Source of the DNA: a virus
DNA: 22,083 nucleotides
IMG/VR virus record: IMGVR_UViG_3300037504_001132
Location: 1 to 22,083 of that record
Reading direction: 5' to 3' (one strand)
A program made the position numbers and the translations under genes. How positions within the stretch are numbered: the stretch's first letter is position 1; each line of letters begins with the position of its first letter. This document shows positions 1-6,344 of this stretch, in pieces. The notes below the pieces were generated by a model. The model saw nothing but the letters and a program-made list of their open reading frames with translations. It was not told the DNA's origin and made no database searches.

Positions 1-1
1 C

Positions 2-313
2 GATACTAATTTGTCAGCCGGGGTTAATGTTTTGAATACTACGGCCGTGCCATCTGGAGAAGTACACATCATAACGCACATTGGTTTATATTACAGTGGA
101 ACTGTACCTGGATCGATTGAAGCGTACGGTATGGGAACACTATCTGCTGCAACTTTGTTTCAGAAGAAAAGTCCGACCAGTACGGTTTGGTACAATGAAG
201 CTATATGGATACCACTTGCGCATAATGATTACATGAGAATGGGAATATATGATGCTACTGCTGGAGATACTGCCAGGTTTAGAATTGCAGGTTACAAGAT
301 GGGCGCCCCCTGA
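2..313 (+). CDS. Virion (tail-type) structural protein, C-terminal fragment
   Basis: The gene is cut by the left edge of the window; the frame is open from base 2, so the TTG at 11 need not be a start. About 103 residues remain, ending TGA at 311-313. The sequence is small, beta-rich and Gly/Thr/Ser-rich (VNVLNTTAVPSGEVHIITHI near the left end), with alternating hydrophobic residues as in receptor-facing or minor tail proteins. No catalytic motif is visible. It is followed after 13 bp by another small gene on the same strand and then by a terminator, so it is near the end of a late operon. The assignment rests on composition and position, not on a recognised family. Confidence 0.55.
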   Translation, partial: DTNLSAGVNVLNTTAVPSGEVHIITHIGLYYSGTVPGSIEAYGMGTLSAATLFQKKSPTSTVWYNEAIWIPLAHNDYMRMGIYDATAGDTARFRIAGYKMGAP

Positions 314-326
314 GGAGGATGAGATC

Positions 327-578
327 ATGGCAAGATACCGAATTGACAAAGTACAACGTCAGGGCCGGATCATCCGTGCCCACATCACACCCCCCAAAGG
401 CTCCGAACCCGTCACGCTGGTCTGGAACCTGAAACCAGGCGAGAGCGTGGAAGATCGAGCCGACCAGATCAACCAGGACATCGAGCGGGAGCTTGAAGAA
501 CTAAATACTCAGGAAAAGGTCGAAGAGCCTGTCGAGGACATTACCGATCAGGTGATGCGCGCTGTCCCCCAAAAATAA
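327..578 (+). CDS. Small acidic hypothetical protein, last gene of the late operon
   Basis: 83 residues. The ATG at 327 is chosen because a perfect GAGGAGG Shine-Dalgarno (313-319) sits 7 bp upstream, overlapping the previous stop; an in-frame start at 249 would overlap the upstream gene by 65 bp. The N-terminal half is basic and strand-like (MARYRIDKVQRQGRII), and the C-terminal half is a charged Glu-rich helix (IERELEELNTQEKVEEP). No family recognised. It converges on the leftward operon with only 3 bp between stop codons. Function unknown; probably a small virion-associated or assembly protein by position. Confidence 0.7.
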   Translation: MARYRIDKVQRQGRIIRAHITPPKGSEPVTLVWNLKPGESVEDRADQINQDIERELEELNTQEKVEEPVEDITDQVMRAVPQK

Positions 579-581
579 AGC

Positions 582-1139
582 TTACCCCTCTTGAAACAAC
601 GGCAGCCCCGCCGTGGGCTGCTCTTTTATTTTCTCCTCCGCCGCCTGGATGATCTCGGCGGTGGGGATCCAGTGATCGGACATTTGTTCTAAATGCCCAC
701 ATAAGCCGAAATAGGAGTCTCCGCTCTGGCCGCCAATGTAATCGATGGCGGCCTGTAGTTCGTCGGGGTAGAGTTCTGCTACGTCTGCGGGCGTGGGTGC
801 AACGATACGGCGGGGCAGGTCGCCGTAGTCTGTGTGGAGCTCCCATTCTGGATGTTGAGCAAGATAGCGCCCAAGAACGTATCGAACGATCTTGTTGAGA
901 TCATCTTCTACGTCCCAACTTGTTAGCCAGAGATCATCGCCGTCTTTTTCGAAGTGTTCCGGGCGCATTTGGGCATAGATCTCTTGCGCCCGGTCCATCA
1001 TCGGCTTGCCGAGCTTGATGATCAGTTGGACGTGCCAGGCTTGTTCTAGCAAACACTGGAAACGGTAGTCGTTCTCTTTGGCACTGGCGCGGTTGTCCCG
1101 AGCGGTTTGGTAGATTAGTTGGGTGGTTAGATCGTTCAT
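582..1139 (-). CDS. Hypothetical protein, last gene of leftward early operon
   Basis: 185 residues, soluble and mostly helical, with many aromatic and acidic residues (DLWLTSWDVEDDLNKIVRYV at about 68-87) and no transmembrane segment or recognisable catalytic motif. The ATG at 1139 has no good Shine-Dalgarno; the sequence just upstream is the palindromic repeat at 1154-1217 and a short TAAC-rich stretch, unlike the clear ribosome sites of its operon mates. The 3' end carries the terminator of the convergent operon. Function unknown. The lack of its own ribosome site and the adjoining repeat suggest the gene could have been inserted as a unit; that is inference. Confidence 0.7.
   Translation of the reverse strand: MNDLTTQLIYQTARDNRASAKENDYRFQCLLEQAWHVQLIIKLGKPMMDRAQEIYAQMRPEHFEKDGDDLWLTSWDVEDDLNKIVRYVLGRYLAQHPEWELHTDYGDLPRRIVAPTPADVAELYPDELQAAIDYIGGQSGDSYFGLCGHLEQMSDHWIPTAEIIQAAEEKIKEQPTAGLPLFQEG
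602..632 (+). terminator. Intrinsic terminator of the rightward late operon
   Basis: A perfect 7-bp GC-rich stem GCAGCCC/GGGCTGC (602-608 with 615-621, 6-nt loop) is followed by TCTTTTATTTT. Orientation is +, so it ends the late transcript. It lies inside the 3' end of the opposing gene at 582-1139, a compact convergent arrangement. Confidence 0.75.
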
Positions 1140-1153
1140 TGGTTAGGTAGTTA

Positions 1154-1217
1154 GCCAAGTCCGCTTCAGCGACCGGTGGCGCGTTGTTGGCGGCACCTAA
1201 AAGCTAAGCTGATTGGC
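1154..1217. repeat. 64-nt imperfect palindromic repeat, copy R1
   Basis: This copy matches R2 (11764-11827) at 57 of 64 positions with no gap. It can fold as a long hairpin on either strand: outer stem GCCAA/TTGGC, an unpaired spacer, an inner stem GCTT(C)AGC/GCTAAGC with one extra-helical base, and a terminal hairpin GGTG-G-CGC / GCG-G-CACC with a 7-nt loop. It lies in the 90-bp gap between the genes at 1230-1472 and 582-1139. The outer stem, unpaired spacer, bulged inner stem and variable tip resemble the folded form of an integron attC site, but the canonical GTTRRRY boxes are not seen in this copy. Confidence 0.8.
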
Positions 1218-1229
1218 GGGTTAGGTCGT

Positions 1230-1472
1230 TCATTGGTTGGGCGAATATCTGAAGGCGATACCCTTTTCTAGCGTTACTGTGTGCTTGGTTTCTCTAACGT
1301 GTTTCTTGATCTTTCGTCTCGCTAGTGCTTGATTGACATGATCCGAATATTCCCAATCGCAATCGTGGCATTTTGCATAATTATGAACAATCCCAATGTA
1401 GTATATATGCACCGGCGGGGTTCTTTTTGGCGGTTTGTGTTTTACATTTGGACTTGAGTCAAGAAAGCCCAT
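1230..1472 (-). CDS. Small C2H2-type zinc-finger protein
   Basis: 80 residues. A probable zinc site is built from CHDC (about residues 35-38) and HVRETKH (about 58-64), giving a C-x2-C...H-x5-H pattern like the small phage proteins with a C-x-x-C-x-W finger and a trailing helix. The intervening region is a basic helix (ALARRKIKKH), so nucleic-acid binding is plausible. The start at 1472 is supported by GCAAAGGAAGG upstream. It precedes repeat R1, and its last residues (YSPNQ) run up to that element. Role in the phage unknown; early-operon position suggests a takeover or replication accessory protein. Confidence 0.7.
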   Translation of the reverse strand: MGFLDSSPNVKHKPPKRTPPVHIYYIGIVHNYAKCHDCDWEYSDHVNQALARRKIKKHVRETKHTVTLEKGIAFRYSPNQ

Positions 1473-1502
1473 AGTTACCTTCCTTTGCTAATAATGGTTA
1501 GT

Positions 1503-2129
1503 TTAGATTTGACAAATAGCATCGATATCACCTTGCGTTAGCGTCTTCACGGTTTGATATTGTATCTCCATCTTCGGTTTTCTCTCCCAGGGCGGCAGGT
1601 CTGGCGGCAGGCCCAGGAACGATAAGAAGTCGCGCTCGGCGGGCATGGGGATGATCTGACCGCCGCGGCGGATTGCGCCATCTTTCATCTTGCAATCGGA
1701 CGGCAGCGCGCCACCGTACTTACGCTTGGTCACAATCCACTTGTTGAATTCGGCTGGGCCGGTGCGGAGCGTGTAGATAACGCCCCACTGCGCCGGGGGC
1801 AGGACCAGGAAGAGATCAAGATTGATCCCTTCGGGTAAGGCGATCTGCTTGTAGCGGTCGCCGTTTTTGATCAGCTGACTGCCGCCGTCCTCCATGAGAT
1901 ATTTGACAGCATCATCGGTTTGGTATCCTATGATGGTGGATTCGCCAAAGAGATTGTCGGTATTGTAGGATTTGGGGATAGCGACGATCTCGATGTCGCC
2001 GACGGTGGGCTTGCGCCGCCGGACGCTCCCGGCGATTTCGATATCATAACAGTATGGCTCAAAGTGGCGGACTAAACGCTGGGCAATCGGCAGGGCCTTG
2101 TCTAGCTTCAAGCGCTTCGTTTTACTCAC
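1503..2129 (-). CDS. PolX-like DNA polymerase / nucleotidyltransferase
   Basis: 208 residues when started at GTG 2129, which overlaps the upstream stop as GTGA and follows AAGGAGGG. The palm motif GSVRRRKPTVGDIEIV (about 34-49) supplies the paired acidic residues D45 and E47, and LDLFL (about 104-108) the third, D105. Further on, WGVIYTLRTGPAEFNKWI (113-130) matches the region after the palm in family X polymerases. It has only a polymerase-beta-like catalytic core, shorter than the cellular PolX enzymes with HhH and PHP domains. Expected activity: metal-dependent nucleotidyl transfer, perhaps short-gap filling or end processing. It is the penultimate recognisable enzyme of the leftward operon. 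Family assignment good; exact reaction inferred. Confidence 0.85.
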   Translation of the reverse strand: MSKTKRLKLDKALPIAQRLVRHFEPYCYDIEIAGSVRRRKPTVGDIEIVAIPKSYNTDNLFGESTIIGYQTDDAVKYLMEDGGSQLIKNGDRYKQIALPEGINLDLFLVLPPAQWGVIYTLRTGPAEFNKWIVTKRKYGGALPSDCKMKDGAIRRGGQIIPMPAERDFLSFLGLPPDLPPWERKPKMEIQYQTVKTLTQGDIDAICQI

Positions 2130-2332
2130 AGCGCCACCCTCCTTGTCTTGATCGCCTTCTTCTGGTAGATGTTCGCCCGCCGCCTGAACTCGTCTTCGTC
2201 GCCGCAGCAATCGCAGCGATTGTCGAGAATGAAGTCGATGGGCAGGGCGATGGTTAGCGTCTGCTGGGATAGGGCCGGGTGCGGCTTGGTGTGGAATTTG
2301 CCGTCTGCTCCCAGCCAAAGGTCGTTGATCAT
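2126..2332 (-). CDS. Small Cys-rich (putative zinc-binding) protein
   Basis: 68 residues. The start at 2332 is chosen because AAGGAG lies just upstream and the upstream stop TAA sits between that site and the ATG. It has a CDCCGDEDEF segment (about 43-52) that could hold a metal with another partner, and a basic C-terminus (YQKKAIKTRR). No family recognised. Its stop overlaps the GTG of the PolX-like gene, so the two are probably translationally coupled. Function unknown. Confidence 0.65.
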   Translation of the reverse strand: MINDLWLGADGKFHTKPHPALSQQTLTIALPIDFILDNRCDCCGDEDEFRRRANIYQKKAIKTRRVAL

Positions 2333-2334
2333 GG

Positions 2335-2715
2335 TTAGCTCCTTGGAGTCTGTTTGATCTGAACGTCGATGATAGATTTGCAATTTGGGCAGTGTAGCTC
2401 AGTGTATTTTGTCTGCGATTCTGCTGTAATGGTGACGGTGATCGCTTTGATCGGCACGCCGTTGGTGATGTACTTGGTTAGCATGTCCACGTCGTCAACC
2501 AAGAAACCGTCAATGTTCTCTCCGGCATATTCACCGTTGATGAATTCGGAGTAGGTCATTGGGAAGTTGATTATGTAGCCTTTACGTATTGCTTCGTTAC
2601 GCAGAGCGCGGGCGGCCTTGGCCGAATGCGTGACAATGTAATAGTTGCCACTGTGGGCAAGTTCTAGCAGGTCGGTTGTTTTGCCTTCGCCGCAGGGTTT
2701 TGCGATTACTTGCAT
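2335..2715 (-). CDS. Small P-loop NTPase with C-terminal zinc ribbon
   Basis: 126 residues. A Walker A motif is at the N-terminus (AKPCGEGKTTDLL, about 5-17), and a Walker B strand with acidic residues at about 70-75 (FLVDDVD). The C-terminus has a CPNC pair that may be half a zinc ribbon. It is far shorter than helicases or AAA+ loaders and resembles the small phage ATPases that carry only the nucleotide-binding core. The start at 2715 follows GAGGAGAAC, and the ribosome site overlaps the end of the upstream gene. Operon context suggests DNA metabolism, for example helping to load a replication protein; this is inferred. Confidence 0.75.
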   Translation of the reverse strand: MQVIAKPCGEGKTTDLLELAHSGNYYIVTHSAKAARALRNEAIRKGYIINFPMTYSEFINGEYAGENIDGFLVDDVDMLTKYITNGVPIKAITVTITAESQTKYTELHCPNCKSIIDVQIKQTPRS

Positions 2716-2717
2716 GG

Positions 2718-3107
2718 TTAGTTCTCCTCGAATAGGGATTTTACATATTGGACTTTGACCCGCTTGCCCCCGTGCGAGATTGTCTTGACGCGTTCGACCG
2801 GGGTGGGCAATTGTATTGAAGCGGGAATTTTCTTTCCCTCGAGATAGGCTTCGACGGCGGCTTTGTCTCTGCGGCGCTGAATCCAGTAGAGCATTTTCAG
2901 GGTGACTGTCTTGCCATCGGGCAGGGGGATCACTTTGCCGGTGGCGCTGCATCGTTCGCACTCGACAAGGCTTCCGCAGCAGGGACATTCTTCTTCGCCG
3001 TCGCCCCAACAGTCGGGACATCTGTCTTGCATCTCGACAAGATCGGGGTTGCGCCTCTTCCATTTATAGTAGGGGATGAAGTCGGTATCTTGCGGTTGGA
3101 ATGACAT
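2718..3107 (-). CDS. Protein with DnaJ-like double zinc finger
   Basis: 129 residues. The cysteine motifs CPDCWGDGEEECPCCG (about 29-44) and CERCSATGKV (about 49-58) follow the CxxCxGxG pattern of the DnaJ zinc domain, here without a J domain. The rest is basic and helical (YWIQRRRDKAAVEAYLEGKK). The ATG at 3107 is chosen because AAGGAGTCACA precedes it; that leader recurs before several genes in this window. Stand-alone DnaJ-type zinc proteins are frequent in phage early operons, where their role is mostly unknown; protein or DNA binding is likely. Confidence 0.75.
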   Translation of the reverse strand: MSFQPQDTDFIPYYKWKRRNPDLVEMQDRCPDCWGDGEEECPCCGSLVECERCSATGKVIPLPDGKTVTLKMLYWIQRRRDKAAVEAYLEGKKIPASIQLPTPVERVKTISHGGKRVKVQYVKSLFEEN

Positions 3108-3121
3108 GGTTATGTGACTCC

Positions 3122-3553
3122 TTATTGGTCTAAACTTCCAAATTGTCTGTAGGCTTCTCGCCGGCAGTCGTCGTTGTGATAGTGCTGCCACGGCACGCGG
3201 GGCACGAAGTGGATGTTACAGAAGGGATTAGCGCAGACTCTTGACGCTGAGAGCAGGAGCGCGCCTTCCTTTATCGCCCCCGGCGGGGCGTAGACGGTGA
3301 CAGGCTCGGCTTTGGCGTACAACTCCGGCACGCCGTCGATGGACAGGGCCATTGCGCGCATAGCGTGGTTCAGGCTCTTGCTGGGCTGCAAACTGCCGTT
3401 TAGGACGCTGAGCATGTAGCGGTAGGTCCAAGGCGGCTGCTTGTCGGCGATCTTGCTGAGATCGCGGGCGGTTTGCTCTAAATCGGCCTTCGTTCCAGAG
3501 CGTCCTAGAGCGTCGAGCAGGTCGTTTAGGTGAATTTGTATCTCTCTCATCAT
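3122..3553 (-). CDS. Hypothetical protein with C-terminal zinc-binding motif
   Basis: 143 residues. The N-terminal half is helical and may be a DNA-binding fold (DLSKIADKQPPWTYRYMLSV resembles a helix-turn-helix followed by a recognition stretch). The C-terminus has CANPFCNIHFVP...YHNDDCRREAYRQ, a C-x4-C...H-x3-C motif seen in small phage and transposase-associated zinc fingers. The start at 3553 overlaps the end of the ASCH gene by 4 bp (ATGATG), indicating coupling. A small DNA- or RNA-binding protein is the best guess; no specific family is claimed. Confidence 0.7.
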   Translation of the reverse strand: MMREIQIHLNDLLDALGRSGTKADLEQTARDLSKIADKQPPWTYRYMLSVLNGSLQPSKSLNHAMRAMALSIDGVPELYAKAEPVTVYAPPGAIKEGALLLSASRVCANPFCNIHFVPRVPWQHYHNDDCRREAYRQFGSLDQ

Positions 3554-3945
3554 TTTGCCGTTTCTGTACCGCTTCTGAACGTTTGAGCGGCGTCTGAGTT
3601 AGATATGAGAACATTGAAACGCACGACGGCGACCGTCTCGTCCGGGGTCATGCCGATTAGCTCGTAGAATTCGTCTAGAGTCTGGCACATGCCGCCTTCG
3701 GCGATCAGGTCTGATGCGGGCATGTCTGCCAATTGCTCCCAATAGGGGCGGCAGGTTAGTTTGAAGGAATGGAGCTCATAAGCGCCCTCGATGAAGGGCA
3801 AGGCGCTCCAGGCTTGATGAATGTAATTGCCTTTGTCGAATTGCTTTTGCCACGTTTTCATGTGGCTGGCTTTCCAGCTTCGGCGGGTGACGGTTTTCGT
3901 CCCGCTCAGGTATTCGTCTAGAGTCTTGGAGAAGCTGAGTATCAT
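3550..3945 (-). CDS. ASCH-domain protein
   Basis: 131 residues from ATG 3945, which overlaps the upstream stop as ATGA and follows AAGGAGAAGG. The N-terminus MILSFSKTLDEYLSGTKTVT followed by RRSW matches the start of ASCH proteins, where a Gly-Thr/Lys-Thr-x-Thr-Arg-Arg strand lines a nucleic-acid or nucleoside-binding cleft. ASCH proteins are PUA-related and bind RNA; some hydrolyse N4-acetylcytidine. Phages often carry them in early operons. Substrate cannot be predicted here. A longer open frame extends upstream through two other genes and is rejected. Confidence 0.75.
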   Translation of the reverse strand: MILSFSKTLDEYLSGTKTVTRRSWKASHMKTWQKQFDKGNYIHQAWSALPFIEGAYELHSFKLTCRPYWEQLADMPASDLIAEGGMCQTLDEFYELIGMTPDETVAVVRFNVLISNSDAAQTFRSGTETAK

Positions 3946-4262
3946 TGTTCCTTCTCCTTGGGCGGCTTGATTTTGACGACTTGCCCGGCGGGGTTGCGCT
4001 GTGCGCCGGTGCAGTCGTCGCAGCCGTGGATGGTGCCGTCTTTTCCGAGGGTGTAGGTTTTGTCGCAGTGGGGGCATTTCATGGTTTTGTGACTCCTTTC
4101 TAGTTTTGGATAGGCTCGTAAGACTCGAAAGAACGGTTCGCCAAAATGGGCTTTCTCGAATCTGAGCGCGTCCCTGGCCGAGACGGCCTGAACGTTGGCG
4201 GAGATCTTTCTGCCCGTGGCGATGTGTATGCTTTCGACCGTGTAAGGTGATAATTTCTTCAT
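3942..4262 (-). CDS. Zinc-ribbon protein with possible second, internal start
   Basis: 106 residues from ATG 4262. The first 60 residues have no recognised fold. The last 46, from an internal ATG at 4083, form a zinc ribbon: CPHCDKTYTLGKDGTIHGCDDC. The internal ATG is preceded by GAAAGGAGTCACA, the same leader that drives other genes here, and that ribosome site is translated in frame as LERSHKT. Either two proteins are made, or two once-separate genes became fused by loss of a stop codon. The full-length start at 4262 has no clear Shine-Dalgarno and sits directly after a palindromic repeat. The zinc ribbon itself is well supported. Confidence 0.65.
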   Translation of the reverse strand: MKKLSPYTVESIHIATGRKISANVQAVSARDALRFEKAHFGEPFFRVLRAYPKLERSHKTMKCPHCDKTYTLGKDGTIHGCDDCTGAQRNPAGQVVKIKPPKEKEQ

Positions 4263-4271
4263 CGTGTGCTT

Positions 4272-4316
4272 GCCAGGTCCGCTTTAGCGTCCGGTGGGCG
4301 GTAGTGTGCCCACCGG
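4272..4316. repeat. Palindromic repeat, copy R3
   Basis: It shares GCCA(A/G)GTCCGCTT and the ACCGGTGG-like core with R1 and R2, but the tip has become a perfect 9-bp hairpin CCGGTGGGC/GCCCACCGG (4291-4299 with 4308-4316, 8-nt loop). It lies about 10 bp upstream of the start codon at 4262, downstream of the methyltransferase gene. Confidence 0.7.
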
Positions 4317-4335
4317 TTTGCATAAGGCGCGGGGC

Positions 4336-4428
4336 TTATAACTGCCCTTTGCTTGTTGCGTTTGCCGAAAGCCGCCGCAGTTTCACGCGGGGCGCTCCGC
4401 GCACCGTCGCCTTGATGCTTTGTTAGGG
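4336..4428 (-). repeat. attC-like segment at the 3' end of the methyltransferase gene
   Basis: Read on the - strand, this begins CCCTAACAAAGCATCAAGGC, close to the 5' arm of integron attC sites (RYYYAAC box, spacer, TCAAG arm), and the host gene's stop codon falls inside it, as in many gene cassettes. The 3' end reads GGGCAGTTATAAGC, a degenerate match to a GTTRRRY box. A convincing long fold pairing the two ends was not found by eye, so this is a candidate only. Confidence 0.35.
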
Positions 4429-5105
4429 CTCAAGGCGAATTTGACAAGATACCTTCCGATCCATTCCGTGTAAACTGGCGGTATAGCTTCTCGAATTTCA
4501 TCCCACGTCATCCAATCTATGCCCATGATACGCTGCGCTTCTTCGATCGAATTGGCTGCCCGGCTGAACTTATTTGCATCCTTATGGCTAAGGCGGCGGC
4601 CATCTGGACGATCACCATATACGCCAATCGTCATCGTGTCAGAATGCCGGTGAGTACATCTTGGCACATTCAGAAATAATACGTTGCTTTCAAAATGTCG
4701 ATGGCGAACAATGTGCTTGAGGCCGAGCGACTTGCCACACAAGATAAATTGTGTATGTAGGGGAGAGTTTTGCACATTCTCGATAACGTAAGGCTTTCCG
4801 GTTGCAATCAAAGCCGCCCTTGTTGGCGCGACCAAATCGGGATGCTGCCTTTTGACGTGACCATATCGTGCTATAGTGACTTGTCGAAATCGCGTGTAGC
4901 CCTGGCAAGGTGGGGATGCGTGGATCACATCATACTCAAAATGACTTCTCCGGAGATACTCAATTGCATCAGACCGGTGGAACGCAAATGGGTAATTAGG
5001 CTGCGGGTCGATGTCAACCCCGACAACTTCAAAGCCCGCTCGAGCATACCCCATAGCAGCCCCACCGGCACCGCAATATAAATCGAGTAACTTTGGCTTA
5101 CACAT
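4383..5105 (-). CDS. DNA (cytosine-5-)-methyltransferase
   Basis: 240 residues. Motif I for SAM binding DLYCGAGGAAMGYARAGF (8-25), the nucleophile loop ASPPCQGYT with C67, motif VI IENV (108-111) and a C-terminal EAIPPVYTEWIGRYL (206-220) match C5-methyltransferases. It is shorter than the bacterial enzymes, in keeping with compact phage versions that have a reduced target-recognition region. It would methylate cytosine at a short site in phage DNA, probably to escape host restriction; no restriction partner is visible. Residues 226-240 (LSPNKASRRRCAERPA) look like translation of an attC-type sequence. The start at 5105 lacks a clear Shine-Dalgarno and lies 12 bp beyond a GTTGGGC box. Confidence 0.92.
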   Translation of the reverse strand: MCKPKLLDLYCGAGGAAMGYARAGFEVVGVDIDPQPNYPFAFHRSDAIEYLRRSHFEYDVIHASPPCQGYTRFRQVTIARYGHVKRQHPDLVAPTRAALIATGKPYVIENVQNSPLHTQFILCGKSLGLKHIVRHRHFESNVLFLNVPRCTHRHSDTMTIGVYGDRPDGRRLSHKDANKFSRAANSIEEAQRIMGIDWMTWDEIREAIPPVYTEWIGRYLVKFALSPNKASRRRCAERPA

Positions 5106-5116
5106 TTTAGCCTTGT

Positions 5117-5143
5117 GCCCAACTAAAAGCTAAGCGGCTTGGC
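5117..5143. repeat. Half-copy of the palindromic repeat (R4) with GTTRRRY box
   Basis: On the - strand it reads CCGCTTAGCTTTTAG followed by GTTGGGC, that is, an attC-like 3' arm plus a perfect GTTRRRY core. It shares CTAAAAGCTAAGC with R1 (1197-1209). It sits between the stop of the initiator gene and the methyltransferase start, which follows 12 bp later, as in integron cassettes. Confidence 0.5.
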
Positions 5144-5145
5144 CC

Positions 5146-6219
5146 TTACGCTTCCTTGGCTTCCCATCTGTACTCTTCTTGGCTTCCCGGGTAGATGAAT
5201 TCTACCGTTGCGCCGAGTCTCTCTTCAAGATCGGCTTTGACGTGCTCGGTCAGCCAGTTGCAGGCGTAGGCGTTGTTTAGACCGACGCGCAGGGTGTCAT
5301 CGATGTAAGCGACGAGTTTGGCTGGCTCTAGCCATGTTTCATATTGGACTTTCTCTAATTTGGTAGCCAGGGAATGTTTGGCACCTAGCCACGTTTCTAA
5401 GGCGGTGTGCCCGTTGCCCCCGAAGGGCGTGTGAATGCTCTCGTCGGGTTCAAGCTGGGCGGACTCTGTTTCTGGTTTGTAGTCTGGATCGGTAAAATAG
5501 GCATGGTTGCTGACGGCTCGATGCGCTGGCAGCTCGCAATCTTCGCAGTGGCAATCGACGGTGTGGCCGTTGTCGCGAAGCTCCGGGGCGGGCATCCCGG
5601 CGATCATGTTGTTGATCAGCTGTCCGATCCAACTGGCCTTGCCGTCTTCGACCAGGGCCCGGTGGCTGGCTCGAATGTACTCGGGGGTGATGTGTTCCAT
5701 CTCCAGGAGTTGGAGCGTTTTGCCGTTAGGGCTGATCCCAAGCCGCTTGAGTTCGGCAACGACATCGGCGTGCTCGTCGCGTTCCCAAAGTTCCAAGGCG
5801 GTATTTTTTACCGGTTTTGGTTTATTATTACTTTTAGAGTCTATGTCCTTATCTTTAGTAGATTCGTTATTAGAATCATGTATAGAGTCTTTAATAGTAA
5901 TAATAGGGGGAACCCGGTAACATTTACCGCTTTGGCCTTCAAACCGGTCATTTTTACCGGGTTCGATTTCAACCTGGTCATTTTTACCGGGTTGGAAAAA
6001 AGCGGCTCCCTTGGGGGTGAGCACGTATCCGGCGTGGAAGTGGACCCGCTCGGCAAGCTCAAAGGTGGCCAGACAGCGCAGGTAGCGCCGCGCTGTCTTG
6101 GGTGCGATCATGAGCAGATCGGCGACGTCGCTTTCTCCCAGGGGCCGGGCTTCGACCCAGAGCAGGATGAACGCGGCGGCGGCTCGTTTGATGCTGGCGA
6201 GTATGGCGGTTTGGTTCAT
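5146..6219 (-). CDS. Replication initiator: winged helix plus DnaA-N-like domain
   Basis: 357 residues. The N-terminus (about 1-75) is a winged helix-turn-helix (DVADLLMIAPKTARRYLRCL then a wing YVLTPKG). A linker holds three 10-residue repeats beginning PGKND, PGKND and SGKCY (77-101), then a Ser/Asn/Lys-rich low-complexity stretch (110-140). The C-terminal part (about 270-345) matches the DnaA N-terminal domain (ALETWLGAKHS, TWLEPAKLVAYIDDTLRVGL, ACNWLTEHVKADLEERLG), used by initiators to contact helicase and partner proteins. The linker is encoded by iteron DNA, as in lambda O, so the protein probably binds its own gene to start replication. No strong Shine-Dalgarno precedes ATG 6219. The role is inferred from architecture. 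Confidence 0.8.
   Translation of the reverse strand: MNQTAILASIKRAAAAFILLWVEARPLGESDVADLLMIAPKTARRYLRCLATFELAERVHFHAGYVLTPKGAAFFQPGKNDQVEIEPGKNDRFEGQSGKCYRVPPIITIKDSIHDSNNESTKDKDIDSKSNNKPKPVKNTALELWERDEHADVVAELKRLGISPNGKTLQLLEMEHITPEYIRASHRALVEDGKASWIGQLINNMIAGMPAPELRDNGHTVDCHCEDCELPAHRAVSNHAYFTDPDYKPETESAQLEPDESIHTPFGGNGHTALETWLGAKHSLATKLEKVQYETWLEPAKLVAYIDDTLRVGLNNAYACNWLTEHVKADLEERLGATVEFIYPGSQEEYRWEAKEA
5799..6000. other. Putative replication origin: iterons flanking an AT-rich tract
   Basis: Three tandem 30-bp units start at 5911, 5941 and 5971. Each contains CCGGT-N7-ACCGG or a close variant and TTTTTACCGG; a fourth partial copy (GGTATTTTTTACCGG) lies at 5800-5814. Between them, 5818-5907 is strongly AT-rich with TTTATTATTAC and TTAATAGTAATAATAG. 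Everything lies inside the initiator gene. Iterons next to an AT-rich unwinding region inside an initiator gene is the layout of lambdoid origins. Confidence 0.65.
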
Positions 6220-6303
6220 GGGTGATTGGTTGTTGAGAATGTGGGCGCTGGCTCGTTGGCGGGCCCAGATTTTGCTTTCGATAAATAAGATTATCAGAAC
6301 TTA

Positions 6304-6333
6304 GCGGGCGATTGGAATGCCAGGCTCGCCCGC
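6304..6333. other. Hairpin upstream of the initiator gene
   Basis: A perfect 8-bp stem GCGGGCGA/TCGCCCGC (6304-6311 with 6326-6333, 14-nt loop) lies in the 125-bp gap before the initiator start. There is no T-run on either side, so it is more likely a leader or processing structure than an intrinsic terminator. An ATAAT-containing stretch follows, but no convincing promoter was identified. Confidence 0.45.
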
Positions 6334-6344
6334 GGGCCTGGAGG

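Noticed and set aside
5407-6225. 272-residue rightward frame opposite the initiator gene
   Set aside because: Antisense shadow; the leftward frame has winged-helix and DnaA-N features.
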